From Opitutia bacterium (lineage in GTDB: Bacteria; Verrucomicrobiota; Verrucomicrobiia; Opitutales; Opitutaceae): 64,000 bases of DNA. The stretch spans positions 1-64,000 of the forward strand of contig CANFSZ010000003.1 in NCBI GenBank assembly GCA_947449835.1, given 5' to 3'. The position numbers were made by a program, and so were the translations under genes. Below the pieces are notes generated by a model. That model did not search any database. It saw nothing but the letters and a program-made list of their open reading frames with translations, and was not told where the DNA came from. Numbering within the stretch: position 1 is the stretch's first letter; the number at the start of each line of letters is the position of its first letter. This document shows, piece by piece, positions 51,282 to 61,036 of this stretch.

Positions 51282-52466
51282 ATGAAACTTCTCCTGCGCA
51301 ACCTCGTGCTTGCGACAGTCTTGAGCACCGCCTTAACCGCCGCCGATCCTCGACTTTCCGGCATCACCGCGGCTTTGCAGCCGGCTCTGGATGAAAAAGA
51401 AATCGCTGGCGCGGTCACGTTGGTGATTTCCAGCGAAAAAATTTTCCATTTTGAAACGCATGGTTTCGCTGACGTCGCCACGCAACGTCCCATGACGCCA
51501 GACACGATGTTCAACATCATGTCCATGACCAAGCTCATGACCGCCACCGCCGTGCTCATGCTGCAAGATGAGGGTAAACTTAAACTCACAGATCCGGTCG
51601 CGAACTATATTCCCGGTTTTGCCGCGCTCAAAACCCCCTCGGGCCAACCCGCCAATCTCACGCTGCTCCAGATCCTCACCCACGTCTCCGGCCTCGGCGA
51701 AGCCTCTGCCGCAAGCGCCCGCGACGCCCGCACTCTCGCTGATCTCGTACCGCATTGGCTCGCGGCTCCCATGCAAAACGAGCCCGGCGCCCAATGGCGC
51801 TACTGCCAGTCCGGCATCAACACGGCCGCCCGCATCGTCGAGATTGTGAGCGGCAAGACCTTCGATGAATTTCTTCGCACGCGCCTTTTCGTTCCGCTGG
51901 GTCTCAAACACACCACCCATTATCCCTCCGCCGAACAGCTGCCTTTCCTCGCCACAGCTTACACGAAAAACAAAACCACCGGCGCGCTCGATGCCGTTTC
52001 CGCACCACCGCCCGCGCGCGGTACTCGCCCACCCACAGGCAACGCAGGTCTCTATTCCTCCGCTCACGACTACGCGCGTTTTTGCCAAATGCTGCTCAAC
52101 GGCGGCACGCTCGATGGGCAACGCTACCTCTCGCCCGCCGCGCTAAAGCTCCTCTCCACGCCACAAACGCCCGCCGCACTGCCGACCGGATTTTTTCAAA
52201 ACAACACCTACGGCCAACGCGGGAAAAACTACGGCTGGGGCATCGGCACCTGCGTTTTGAAAACACCTCACGCTGGCGTCGCCGCGATGCTTGCACCTGG
52301 CAGCTACGGCCACGGTGGCGCCTGGGGCACGCAAGCCTGGGTCGATCCCGTGCGCGGCGTCGCGTACATCCTCATGGTCCAACGCACCAACTTTCCGAAC
52401 AGCGACGCCAGCGACGTCCGCTGCGCGTTTCAACAAGCCGCGGTAGACGCCCTCGCCGCGAAATAA
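51282..52466 (+). CDS. Serine hydrolase (beta-lactamase class C / EstB-like), secreted
   Basis: Signal peptide; 'NIMSMTKLMTATAVLML' (SxxK), 'WRYCQSGINTAARIVE' (Yxx), 'YGHGGAWGTQAWVDP'. Confidence 0.88.
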   Translation: MKLLLRNLVLATVLSTALTAADPRLSGITAALQPALDEKEIAGAVTLVISSEKIFHFETHGFADVATQRPMTPDTMFNIMSMTKLMTATAVLMLQDEGKLKLTDPVANYIPGFAALKTPSGQPANLTLLQILTHVSGLGEASAASARDARTLADLVPHWLAAPMQNEPGAQWRYCQSGINTAARIVEIVSGKTFDEFLRTRLFVPLGLKHTTHYPSAEQLPFLATAYTKNKTTGALDAVSAPPPARGTRPPTGNAGLYSSAHDYARFCQMLLNGGTLDGQRYLSPAALKLLSTPQTPAALPTGFFQNNTYGQRGKNYGWGIGTCVLKTPHAGVAAMLAPGSYGHGGAWGTQAWVDPVRGVAYILMVQRTNFPNSDASDVRCAFQQAAVDALAAK

Positions 52467-52492
52467 AATTCGCGCGGCTTTTTCGGCCACGT

Positions 52493-53734
52493 TTACCCGC
52501 CGAATTTCGTCATCAGCTCCGCGTAAATTTTCGCGCTCGCGATCAACTCTTTCACCGAAGCGCGTTCGTCGACGCCGTGATAATCAATCCCGCCCGGACC
52601 GTAACCGAGCGTGGGGATTTTACGGTGCGCGGCGAAAAAGTGCATGTCGTTAAAACCCGTCGAAACATTAAACACCGCTGGCTCCCGCCGGACCTCAGCG
52701 ACACTCGCCGCCATCGCCGCGAAAAACGGATGCGTTGGCGGCGTGAAACACGCGAAATTCTCGGAAATTTTAGCCACCGTGATCCGACACTGGGGAATTT
52801 TATTTGCGGCAATGGCGAGGGCCGCGCGCAGTTCTTTTTCTGCAGCGACGTGATTTTCCATCGCGAGCACGCGGCGATCGATGGTGAATGTCGCGGTCGC
52901 AGGCACCGTGTTGATCTTCGCGCCATCACCACAGCCAAAGACGCCCCCGATGTTTAAGGTCGGCACCATCGTGCGGCCTTCGGGAGTTTTGAATTTACGG
53001 CGCGCGAGTTCTTTTTTGTGTGCGTTGAGGCCAAGGACGAGCGCCGCCATTTTTTCGAGTGCGTTGATCCCGCGTTCTGGCGTCGAACCGTGCGCAGGTC
53101 GGCCGTGAACCGTGACTTCAAGCCACACGACGCCGTTGTGCCCACAACACACCGCGGAACCCTCGCCACCTTCCATCACGACGGCGTAGTCGGGCTTAAT
53201 CGGCGCGTGCTCCACGAGCCAACCGGTGCCCAGCGCGGAATCGGTTTCCTCGTCCGCGGTGAAGGAAACCTCAACGTTCATGCGTGGAACAGTGCGCGTG
53301 GCTTGCAGCGCTTCGAGCGCCATGAACAAGCTCGCGATCGAGCCCTTCATGTCGGCCGTGCCACGGCCAAAAATCCAACCGCGCTCAACCGCCCCGCTAA
53401 ACGGACTGCCGTGGCGCCAGCGACCAGAAACCGGAACGACATCGTAATGTGCGTTGAAATGAATCGTCTTCGTCGCGCCGCGCACGCCGAGTTTGCCGAG
53501 GACGTTATAACGGGGAAATCCGAGTTGGGCGGCGGGTAATGATTTTTTTAGCAAAGCCGCCGGGATGGGATAGCGTTTGGTTTTTAATCCCAGAGCAGTG
53601 AGATCGCGCGTGAGGCTGGCGGTGATCTTGTCGTAGTTTTCACCGGGTGGATTAACAGTGGAGATGCCGATGAGCGTTTTCAGGCGACGGAGGAGCCCAG
53701 CGGTGTGGAGATCGATGTAGGCGGCAGGCGTCAT
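52493..53734 (-). CDS. M20 family metallopeptidase (ArgE/DapE/ACY1-like)
   Basis: 'TIHFNAHYDVVPVSG', 'GRGTADMKGSIASLFMALEAL', 'SFTADEETDSALGTGWL'. Confidence 0.92.
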   Translation of the reverse strand: MTPAAYIDLHTAGLLRRLKTLIGISTVNPPGENYDKITASLTRDLTALGLKTKRYPIPAALLKKSLPAAQLGFPRYNVLGKLGVRGATKTIHFNAHYDVVPVSGRWRHGSPFSGAVERGWIFGRGTADMKGSIASLFMALEALQATRTVPRMNVEVSFTADEETDSALGTGWLVEHAPIKPDYAVVMEGGEGSAVCCGHNGVVWLEVTVHGRPAHGSTPERGINALEKMAALVLGLNAHKKELARRKFKTPEGRTMVPTLNIGGVFGCGDGAKINTVPATATFTIDRRVLAMENHVAAEKELRAALAIAANKIPQCRITVAKISENFACFTPPTHPFFAAMAASVAEVRREPAVFNVSTGFNDMHFFAAHRKIPTLGYGPGGIDYHGVDERASVKELIASAKIYAELMTKFGG

Positions 53735-53756
53735 GGCGAAAAAGTAGAAAATTAAC

Positions 53757-54524
53757 TCAACGCGCGCGCGTGAGCTCGACGTAGGCGAGGCGTGCGATGG
53801 TGAGTGTGACCATGGTCAGAAACACCGGCCGGATGAAGCGAGCGCCTTTTTTCACGACGAGCCCGGCACCCAGCCGCGCACCCACAATTTGGCCCGCGAC
53901 CATCACCCCGCCCGCCATCCAGTCGACCTGACCCACCACGATGAAAACGCCCAGCGAGGCCAGGTTGCTCGCGGCGTTCATCACCTTCGTATGACCCGTC
54001 GCAGCTATGAAATCTTGGCCGAGCAACAGCACGAGTGCGATCGTCCAAAACATGCCCGTCCCCGGCCCGAAAAATCCATCGTAGAAACCCAGCCCGATCC
54101 CAGCGATAAACCAAAACACGTTCGACGTCATCCTCGGCTCACGTTTTTCCTGGCCCATCTGCGGGCGAAAAATCGTGTAAATCAAAATCCCCGCCAACAG
54201 CCACGGGATCAGTAATCCCAGCCGACTGGCATCCATCCGCTGAATCGTCCAAGCCCCCACAAGCGCGCCCACAAAAGTGAGCACCACTCCCAGCCGGCAA
54301 CGCCGCCAATCCACGACCCCATGCCGCGCATAATGCACCGCCGCCATACTGCTCCCAAAAAGCGACTGAAGCTTGTTTGTCCCCAACGCCAGCGGCACAG
54401 GAAACCCCGCCATCAGCAACGCGGGCAACGCAATCAAACCACCGCCGCCCGCGATCGAATCGATCAACCCCGCGGCTAATGCCGCAAGAAACAACAACGG
54501 GTAAATCCAAGGCGCCAATTCCAT
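53757..54524 (-). CDS. TSUP family transporter (TauE/SafE, YfcA-like)
   Basis: 'LAAGLIDSIAGGGGLIALPALL', 'GLGFYDGFFGPGTGMFWTIALV'. Confidence 0.9.
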   Translation of the reverse strand: MELAPWIYPLLFLAALAAGLIDSIAGGGGLIALPALLMAGFPVPLALGTNKLQSLFGSSMAAVHYARHGVVDWRRCRLGVVLTFVGALVGAWTIQRMDASRLGLLIPWLLAGILIYTIFRPQMGQEKREPRMTSNVFWFIAGIGLGFYDGFFGPGTGMFWTIALVLLLGQDFIAATGHTKVMNAASNLASLGVFIVVGQVDWMAGGVMVAGQIVGARLGAGLVVKKGARFIRPVFLTMVTLTIARLAYVELTRAR

Positions 54525-54648
54525 CACCCCAACTTCACGACAAACTCGGAAAAACAAAAGCTCGGAGACGGCGGACGCCGTTTTTGCGGTATTTGCGCGA
54601 GATGATTTTTGACAGGGCCCAACGCCGCGCGCACACTACACCTCCATC

Positions 54649-55287
54649 ATGAGCTTGGCCGACCTCCGCAAAGATTACGCCCTCGCCGGGCTGAATGAAA
54701 AAGACCTCGCCCGCGATCCGTTTCGCCAGTTCGAGAAATGGTTCCAAGAAGCCGAAGCCGCCAAAATCACCGAGCCCAATGCCATGACGCTCGCCACCGC
54801 CAATCGCGAAGGCCGCCCTTCCGCTCGCACCGTGCTCCTCAAAGGCCTCGATGGCCGCGGCTTTGTTTTCTACACCAACTACGAGGGCCGCAAAGGCCGC
54901 GAACTCGAAGCCAACCCACGCGCCAGCCTCGTGTTTCCCTGGATCGTATTGGAGCGCCAAGTCATCATCGAAGGGACCATTACCAAGGTCGCACGCGAGG
55001 AAAGCGCCGCCTATTTTCACTCCCGCCCCCGCGCCAGCCAACTCGGCGCTTGGGTCGCGCAACAAAGTGCGGTCATCCCTGGACGCGCCACGCTCGAAGA
55101 GGCGATGAAGGCTTTGGAGAAAAAACACGCCGGTGCCGATGTGCCATTGCCACCCAACTGGGGCGGCTATCGCGTGGCGCCAGAAACAATCGAATTTTGG
55201 CAGGGACGCCGCAGCCGCCTGCACGATCGCTTGCGTTATCGGCGCGAAAAAGACGGCAGCTGGCTCGTCGAACGTCTCGCGCCCTGA
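54649..55287 (+). CDS. pdxH: Pyridoxamine 5'-phosphate oxidase (canonical PdxH)
   Basis: 'AMTLATANREGRPSARTVLLKGLDGRGFVFYTNYEGRKGRELEANP', 'PETIEFWQGRRSRLHDRLRYRRE', terminal 'WLVERLAP'. Confidence 0.95.
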   Translation: MSLADLRKDYALAGLNEKDLARDPFRQFEKWFQEAEAAKITEPNAMTLATANREGRPSARTVLLKGLDGRGFVFYTNYEGRKGRELEANPRASLVFPWIVLERQVIIEGTITKVAREESAAYFHSRPRASQLGAWVAQQSAVIPGRATLEEAMKALEKKHAGADVPLPPNWGGYRVAPETIEFWQGRRSRLHDRLRYRREKDGSWLVERLAP

Positions 55288-55318
55288 TTTGTTTTAACTC
55301 CTTCGGTCGGCCCGCCCT

Positions 55319-56251
55319 ATGCGCATTTTTCTCACCGGCGCTTCTGGTTTAGTCGGAGCGGCCTTCGCCCGCGCCGCCGCTCGTCGCGGCCACGCTGTCA
55401 CGGGCATTGTAGGTGGTTTCACGGGAGAATTACCCGGTCTGGCCGCGCGCCGCTCGCTGGATCTTGGCGATGAATCCGCCGTGACTGCCGCGCTGTTGGA
55501 AGTTTTTCCCGACGCGATCGTAAATTGCGCCGCGATTTCCGTGCCAGAAACGTGTGACGCCGATCCGGCCCGAGCACAAACGTTGAACGTCGCTCTTCCC
55601 ACCGTGCTCGCGCGCCTCGCGCATCACTTGAGCGCGCGGTTGGTCCATATTTCGAGCGAACAAGTTTTTGACGGTAGCCGCACGTCTTCCTACGCGATCG
55701 GCGACGCCACCTCACCGATCAATCTTTACGGCCGACAAAAAATTGAGAGCGAGCGCGCGGTCCAAGCCCAAGCGACAGAATTCGCGGTAACCCTGCGCGC
55801 GCCGCTACTCATGGGCAACAGCCCGGGCGGTAAACGCAGCACGCATGAACGTCTTTTCGCCGACTGGGCCGCGGGACGGCCGGTGAAATTGTATGCGGAT
55901 GAATTTCGCCAAACGTGCACGGCCGAAAATCTCGCGGAAGTGATACTCGAGTTGTGCGAGCGCCGTGACGTGCGCGGCGTCTGTCATTGGGCGGGCGCGG
56001 AGTTGTTGTCGCGCTACGAACTGGGTCGCCGGATTCGCACTCATTTTAAACTCAGTGAAACCGAAGCCCCAATCTCCGCGATCACGCGCGCCGAAACACC
56101 CGAAGCAGCAAAAAAACGTCAAGCGTGTCTCGCCCTGGATCTCGCGCCGCTGTACGGTCTTTTGAAAACCCAGCCGCAAACGATCGAAGCTCAAATCGCC
56201 GAACTTCACGTGCCCGCGACGAGTCGAGATTGGTATTTTTCGCGGCAATAA
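55319..56251 (+). CDS. RmlD-like NAD(P)-dependent sugar reductase/epimerase
   Basis: 'MRIFLTGASGLVGAAFARAAARRGHAV', 'DAIVNCAAISVPETCDADPARA', 'VHISSEQVFDGSRTSSYAIGDATSPINLYGRQKIESE'. Confidence 0.85.
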   Translation: MRIFLTGASGLVGAAFARAAARRGHAVTGIVGGFTGELPGLAARRSLDLGDESAVTAALLEVFPDAIVNCAAISVPETCDADPARAQTLNVALPTVLARLAHHLSARLVHISSEQVFDGSRTSSYAIGDATSPINLYGRQKIESERAVQAQATEFAVTLRAPLLMGNSPGGKRSTHERLFADWAAGRPVKLYADEFRQTCTAENLAEVILELCERRDVRGVCHWAGAELLSRYELGRRIRTHFKLSETEAPISAITRAETPEAAKKRQACLALDLAPLYGLLKTQPQTIEAQIAELHVPATSRDWYFSRQ

Positions 56252-56256
56252 TTTTT

Positions 56257-56994
56257 ATGGCGACGATGACTTTGGAGGTTTTACCCACGCGTACAGGCGG
56301 GGCCGCTGAAAACATGGCGACGGATTTTTTGTTGCTGCAGCGTTATCCGCGCGCGGAAGCCGCACGGTTTCGGCACTACGGTTGGCGAGGGCCGGCGTGG
56401 ACGTTTGGCTACAGTCAGAAAATCGCCTTCGTGCGCACGCAGTTGCCGGCCGACACCAATCCCAACGAAATCTGTCGTCGAGCCACAGGCGGTGGCGTGG
56501 TGGATCATCGTGAAGATTGGACGTATGCGCTCGTGATTCCGCGTGGTTTTGCGTTCGAAGAATTACGCGCCACGGAAAGTTATCGGCGCGTGCATGAATG
56601 CCTGGCGACGGCCTTGCGCGCGCAAGGTGTGCCGGCGGTGGTTAAGACCCACTGCGAACCTCCCGCCGAAGGTGAACTAGCCTGCGGACCAGCAGGCGTG
56701 TGTTTTCAACGCGCGGAACTTTACGACGTCGTTCACGGCGACACCGGTGAAAAAATCGCCGGCGCGGCGCAGAAACGGAATAAACGCGGTTTATTATTCC
56801 AAGGTTCGCTGTGGCGCCCGGTGGTGGGTGCGGCAGCGATGGATTGGGATCTTTTTGGCGCGACATTCGTCGCCGCGTTGGCGACGGAACTGGGTGCGAC
56901 CGCCGAAGAAAAACCGTGGCCGGAATTTAACGAAGAAGAACTGAGCGGACTGGTTGAGCAGTACAGCTCAAGCGAGTGGGTGGAATACCGCTAA
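56257..56994 (+). CDS. Lipoate-protein ligase / octanoyltransferase family protein (LipM/LplA-like)
   Basis: 'RRATGGGVVDHREDWTYALVIP', 'GVCFQRAELYDVVHGDTGEKIAGAAQKRNKRGLLFQGSLW'. Confidence 0.8.
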   Translation: MATMTLEVLPTRTGGAAENMATDFLLLQRYPRAEAARFRHYGWRGPAWTFGYSQKIAFVRTQLPADTNPNEICRRATGGGVVDHREDWTYALVIPRGFAFEELRATESYRRVHECLATALRAQGVPAVVKTHCEPPAEGELACGPAGVCFQRAELYDVVHGDTGEKIAGAAQKRNKRGLLFQGSLWRPVVGAAAMDWDLFGATFVAALATELGATAEEKPWPEFNEEELSGLVEQYSSSEWVEYR

Positions 56995-57042
56995 GATTAC
57001 CGTGGAATTTTCTGCGTTAAACCCAAAAAAAACTCGTCGCAA

Positions 57043-57924
57043 TTATTCGTAACGTTGCGCGCGACCGAGGTAATTGAGCATCCAGATTTCTTTCCACACG
57101 CGATAGCGACCTTCGTGCGTGATCTTACCGAAATCTTCGCGCTCGGGATGAGGATGGAGGAAACCTAATTCGGTATTGAGACGGTCGAGTTCGCCTTGTG
57201 TGGCGTTGAGATCGTAGAGGGGTTCGGTGGTAAACGACGTCTCGACAGCTTTGGCGGCGAGGAGGCGCGCCCGATGCCGAGCGAGCAATCGCGGCAGGGA
57301 ACGGCTCCAAGGCCGACGCTCCACAAACCAGTTTTCAGGATAAAAACCCGCAAATGGTACCGTGAGATTATCGGTCACATAACGAGCACCATCGAGCGTG
57401 AGGGAGGTCAACGTGTAGCAGAGTCCGATCGCACCGTTGCTCTGCGGAAGAAAGGTAATTTGCACGCGCAACGTCGCCGCCGCGTCTTGATAAACCGAAA
57501 CCCGCAAATAAAGCCCGCCGCCGACTTCGGCTTTGAGGGCTTGGGTCTGACGAAAACCCTGCGCGCGTAACCATTCGCGGATTTTTAAAAGGCGCGGCTG
57601 CACCGGCCATTCTTCGCCTGAGGAATTAATCGCGTAGCGCGGAAACAAAGGCAACGGGCTGACGCTGAGCGCGGATATAGCGAGCCAGTTGTAGAGTGTT
57701 TCGCCCAAAAACCAGATCAGGAAAAACATGATCGTAAGCACCCAGTAAGGCCGGTTGATCAAATCAAAATCGCGGCACAATTGAGCCGCGCCGAAAGCGA
57801 ACACCAACCACCGCAGCCAACGGTCAGCTATCGCCAAGAGCGGCGAAGCATAACGTTGATTGAGCTGCCCTAAGACCAACGAAAGGACGATCGCGCCCAA
57901 AATAAAATACTGTGTGTCCATCAA
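57043..57924 (-). CDS. Uncharacterised membrane protein with cytoplasmic domain
   Basis: N-terminal hydrophobic segments then a soluble domain; no family recognised. Confidence 0.65.
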   Translation of the reverse strand: MMDTQYFILGAIVLSLVLGQLNQRYASPLLAIADRWLRWLVFAFGAAQLCRDFDLINRPYWVLTIMFFLIWFLGETLYNWLAISALSVSPLPLFPRYAINSSGEEWPVQPRLLKIREWLRAQGFRQTQALKAEVGGGLYLRVSVYQDAAATLRVQITFLPQSNGAIGLCYTLTSLTLDGARYVTDNLTVPFAGFYPENWFVERRPWSRSLPRLLARHRARLLAAKAVETSFTTEPLYDLNATQGELDRLNTELGFLHPHPEREDFGKITHEGRYRVWKEIWMLNYLGRAQRYE

Positions 57925-57963
57925 AGGTGCGAATCGCTGCGAGTGAACCGCTAAAAACGGAGC

Positions 57964-59088
57964 TTAGCTCAATCGCACGGGCATGATCACACAGATGAAG
58001 CTTTCCAGCGTTTTGAAAACACCGGGGCTGACTTCATCTTTCACTTCAAAAAAGACTTCATCTTTGGTTAGCGCTTTGAGCGGATCGATCAGGAAGGCAG
58101 GATTGAAGGCCACTTGAAGATCGGGACCGCTATAACCGATCGCCATCGATTCGTGCGCTTCGCCGAAATCGGAACTCGAAGCAAAAATTTCCAACAAGTT
58201 GCTGCTGATTTTAATTTTAACCGAATTCGATTTTTCTGAGCACACCAATTGCGCGCGGTGCACGCATTGCAGCAACAACTCGCGTTCGAGTTTGATGCGT
58301 TGATGTGTCTCTTTCGGGACAACTTGTTGATAATTGGGATAATTGCCTTCGACGACTTTGGAATAGAGATAAACGTGGTCGATCAGGCCGCTGGTGTCTT
58401 TGTCGGTCGCGATTTGGAAGGCTGCGCGGCGTTCGTTAAAGTTGATTTTAACCTTAGAACCCTTGTCGAGGAGGCGGTTGAGCTCGGAGACGGTTTTGGC
58501 CGGCAAAATGATCGCACCGGCGCTGGCGGCGGGAACTTCCATTTCTTTGGCGATGAGCGCAAGACGCCGGCCATCGGTGGCCACCAGGGTGAGCTTCTCG
58601 TCGCGGAAGTTGAAATAAACGCCGTTGAGGATGTAGCGGGTCTCATCGGTAGATTGCGCGTAGGAAACGCTGCGCAGCATGCTGATAAGCTCGCTTTGCT
58701 CGAGCGTGTAAGCCTTTTCGTCGCCAAATTCTGGCAAGGGCGGAAATTCCTCTTTGCCGATGCCCATGATCTTAAACGTCGAACCTCCCGACGTGAGCTT
58801 AACTTGATGATTAGGAGCACCGTCAAAGGTAACATCCACGCTTGGTAATTCGCGCACGATCGTGGCCAAGCGCTTGACAGGCAACGTTACGGAGCCGGTT
58901 TCTTTGACTTCGGCTTTGATTTTGCAGCGGATGCCAAGATCTAGATTGGTGGTGGAGAGTGAGATCTGATCTTTTTCCGCTTCGATCAGCACATTGCTCA
59001 AGATGGGCATCGTCGCTTTGGAGCCGACGACGTTCAACACTTGGGCTAGGCCGTTGGCGAAATGGTCGCGGTTGATTTTGAATTTCAT
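57964..59088 (-). CDS. dnaN: DNA polymerase III beta sliding clamp
   Basis: '[53 protein letters not shown]', C-term '[15 protein letters not shown]'. Confidence 0.97.
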   Translation of the reverse strand: MKFKINRDHFANGLAQVLNVVGSKATMPILSNVLIEAEKDQISLSTTNLDLGIRCKIKAEVKETGSVTLPVKRLATIVRELPSVDVTFDGAPNHQVKLTSGGSTFKIMGIGKEEFPPLPEFGDEKAYTLEQSELISMLRSVSYAQSTDETRYILNGVYFNFRDEKLTLVATDGRRLALIAKEMEVPAASAGAIILPAKTVSELNRLLDKGSKVKINFNERRAAFQIATDKDTSGLIDHVYLYSKVVEGNYPNYQQVVPKETHQRIKLERELLLQCVHRAQLVCSEKSNSVKIKISSNLLEIFASSSDFGEAHESMAIGYSGPDLQVAFNPAFLIDPLKALTKDEVFFEVKDEVSPGVFKTLESFICVIMPVRLS

Positions 59089-59164
59089 GGAAATTTGGAC
59101 GGGGTAGGGAACGAGACGCGTGAGGAAGTTAACAAACGTTAAAAGAATACAGGTTCAATAATGA

Positions 59165-59193
59165 ATTATATCAGTATCACTATGGGCTGCGAA
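59165..59193 (-). promoter_or_regulatory. Candidate sigma70-type promoter of dnaN (TTCGCA-17-TATAAT)
   Basis: Minus-strand -10 TATAAT at 59170-59165, -35-like TTCGCA at 59193-59188, 77 bp upstream of the ATG. Confidence 0.4.
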
Positions 59194-59325
59194 TAACCGT
59201 AGCAACTGCGTGTTTCCGCTCTGAAAATCAGCAGAAAAATCGAGGTGAAAAACTTTCGGGCTCATCGTGGCAAAGGCGGTGTTATTCGCAGGCTGGAAGT
59301 TGTTGGTTCGTCGTACGCAGGTTGC

Positions 59326-60225
59326 TCACACGTTTTTCTCGGTTGTCGCGGAATCCTGCGCGTCGGTTTTTAAAAGTCGCGGGCGCCGAATTTGGCGAAT
59401 GAGACCGAAAAAAATATAGGACAAACACACAATCAGCAACGCGACCTCCTTAAACTGATAAACTAAAAAAGCCACGAGCAGGAACCAAATGAACGGCAAT
59501 AACTTAGTCTGGGTCTGCAGATCGAGTTTTTTACCACTCGGGTAACGTACTGTGCTCATCATCAGCACGGCGATTAATAACATCAAAAAAGGAAGAACCA
59601 AAGCCCAGCGATTCAAAGACTTATCAGCATCTTCCAGTTTGAGTAAAAACAGAACCAAAGACGCTACAGTACCAGCGGCCGCCGGGACGGGTAACCCCAC
59701 AAAATCTTTGGAGGATTCTTTTTTGCCGCGATGCACGAGCGGGTTGGTGATCACGTTGAATCGCGCCAGCCGCATCGCGGCACACAAAAGATACACAAAG
59801 CCCACAAACCAGCCGATGTTACGAAACCAGGTAATGCCTTGGGTTGGCGAGAGAATGAAAAAAAACATCATCAAAGCCGGCGCCATCCCAAACGACACCA
59901 CATCGGCCAACGAATCGAACTCCGCACCAAACAAAGATTCGCGGCCACCCATCCGCGCTAGCCGGCCATCAAGTGTATCAAACGCCGCCGCGCCAAAGAT
60001 GAACCACACCGCCATGCGATAATGTCCGGCCGGCGTCGCATCGAGGTATTCGCCGGTGAGCGAAGTTTCGGCCAGACGGGCTTGGATGCAATTCACTACC
60101 GCCATAAAACCGCAAAAAAGATTTCCCGCCGTCATCGCATTGGGCCAGAAGAAGATCCGGCTCGCTTGCGAGACGTTGTATGGATCTTCGGGATCAGTCG
60201 GAGCGGATCGGCGCGTCGGGATCAT
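59326..60225 (-). CDS. pssA: CDP-diacylglycerol--serine O-phosphatidyltransferase
   Basis: 'DTLDGRLARMGGRESLFGAEFDSLADVVSFGMAPALM' matches D-G-x2-A-R-x8-G-x3-D-x3-D CDP-alcohol phosphotransferase motif. Confidence 0.95.
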   Translation of the reverse strand: MIPTRRSAPTDPEDPYNVSQASRIFFWPNAMTAGNLFCGFMAVVNCIQARLAETSLTGEYLDATPAGHYRMAVWFIFGAAAFDTLDGRLARMGGRESLFGAEFDSLADVVSFGMAPALMMFFFILSPTQGITWFRNIGWFVGFVYLLCAAMRLARFNVITNPLVHRGKKESSKDFVGLPVPAAAGTVASLVLFLLKLEDADKSLNRWALVLPFLMLLIAVLMMSTVRYPSGKKLDLQTQTKLLPFIWFLLVAFLVYQFKEVALLIVCLSYIFFGLIRQIRRPRLLKTDAQDSATTEKNV

Positions 60226-60575
60226 TTTTTCGCGAGGCTTTCGAGGTATTTCCAGAATTTCGAATCATGCTCAAAGAGTTGTTGTTCGGAAACTGGGAAT
60301 TTATTGCGCAACAGAAAATCTTCGAGGGAATTTTTATGCAGGATGTAGTTCACGTGCAGTTTTTCCCCTTGAGCATCAAAATATAAACGAAAATCCCCTG
60401 CTCTCAATCGGTAGAATTCTTTCCCCGCCCGGGAAAAACGGCCCAAAGGTTCGCGCGGATGAGCCAGATCGTCCGGTTTCAGCGAACTGATCGGCTCTAC
60501 GAGATCGAGCTGCAGCAGCTTATCCAGCCGGTTGAGCTCGTGCATCGCCTGCGCGGAAAAAGTGACCTGATACAT
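60222..60575 (-). CDS. RelE/ParE-fold protein (orphan toxin-like), ATGA overlap with pssA
   Basis: 'MYQVTFSAQAMHELNRLDKLLQLDLVEPISSLK...REPLGRFSRAGKEFYRLRAGDFRLYFDAQGEKLHVNYILHKNSLEDFL'. Confidence 0.75.
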   Translation of the reverse strand: MYQVTFSAQAMHELNRLDKLLQLDLVEPISSLKPDDLAHPREPLGRFSRAGKEFYRLRAGDFRLYFDAQGEKLHVNYILHKNSLEDFLLRNKFPVSEQQLFEHDSKFWKYLESLAKK

Positions 60576-60689
60576 GGGAAACCAAGAGCTAGTGGACCCA
60601 CGCCGCTCGGCAACGCTATTTCCCGATGGCGCGCGGTAAAAAGGCGCCATTTTGCGAGGCGAGATCGAATCGCGAGCCAGCACCAAAAA

Positions 60690-60926
60690 CTAAGAAGTCT
60701 CAGGCTCGGCTGCGGTGTTATTGAAATCGGCTAAAATCGCCCGCGCGGCATCTGCGTCTTCATCCTCCACTTGCACGCGAAGCCCACCAATCATGTAGTT
60801 GTAAACATTACCCGAAGTCTGCGCCGTGAGTTCTTCGGGAAGATGAGCTTTGATGCCGCTGCCGCCGAGGGTGGCTTGCAGGATCTGCGCCTCAATCAGT
60901 CGCTGGCAGGTCGCGATCGTTGTCAT
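60690..60926 (-). CDS. DUF2007-type small protein
   Basis: 'MTTIATCQRLIEAQILQATLGGSGIKAHLPEEL...GGLRVQVEDEDADAARAILADFN'. Confidence 0.75.
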   Translation of the reverse strand: MTTIATCQRLIEAQILQATLGGSGIKAHLPEELTAQTSGNVYNYMIGGLRVQVEDEDADAARAILADFNNTAAEPETS

Positions 60927-61036
60927 AATAACAATTTATTTTACCCCTGGCTTTAATTCAAGCCCGGCCATGAAAGCTTCGGACTGGAGATATCGAGCTG
61001 TCGACGTCACGGTGAATTTTTATCCCAAATCCTCGC

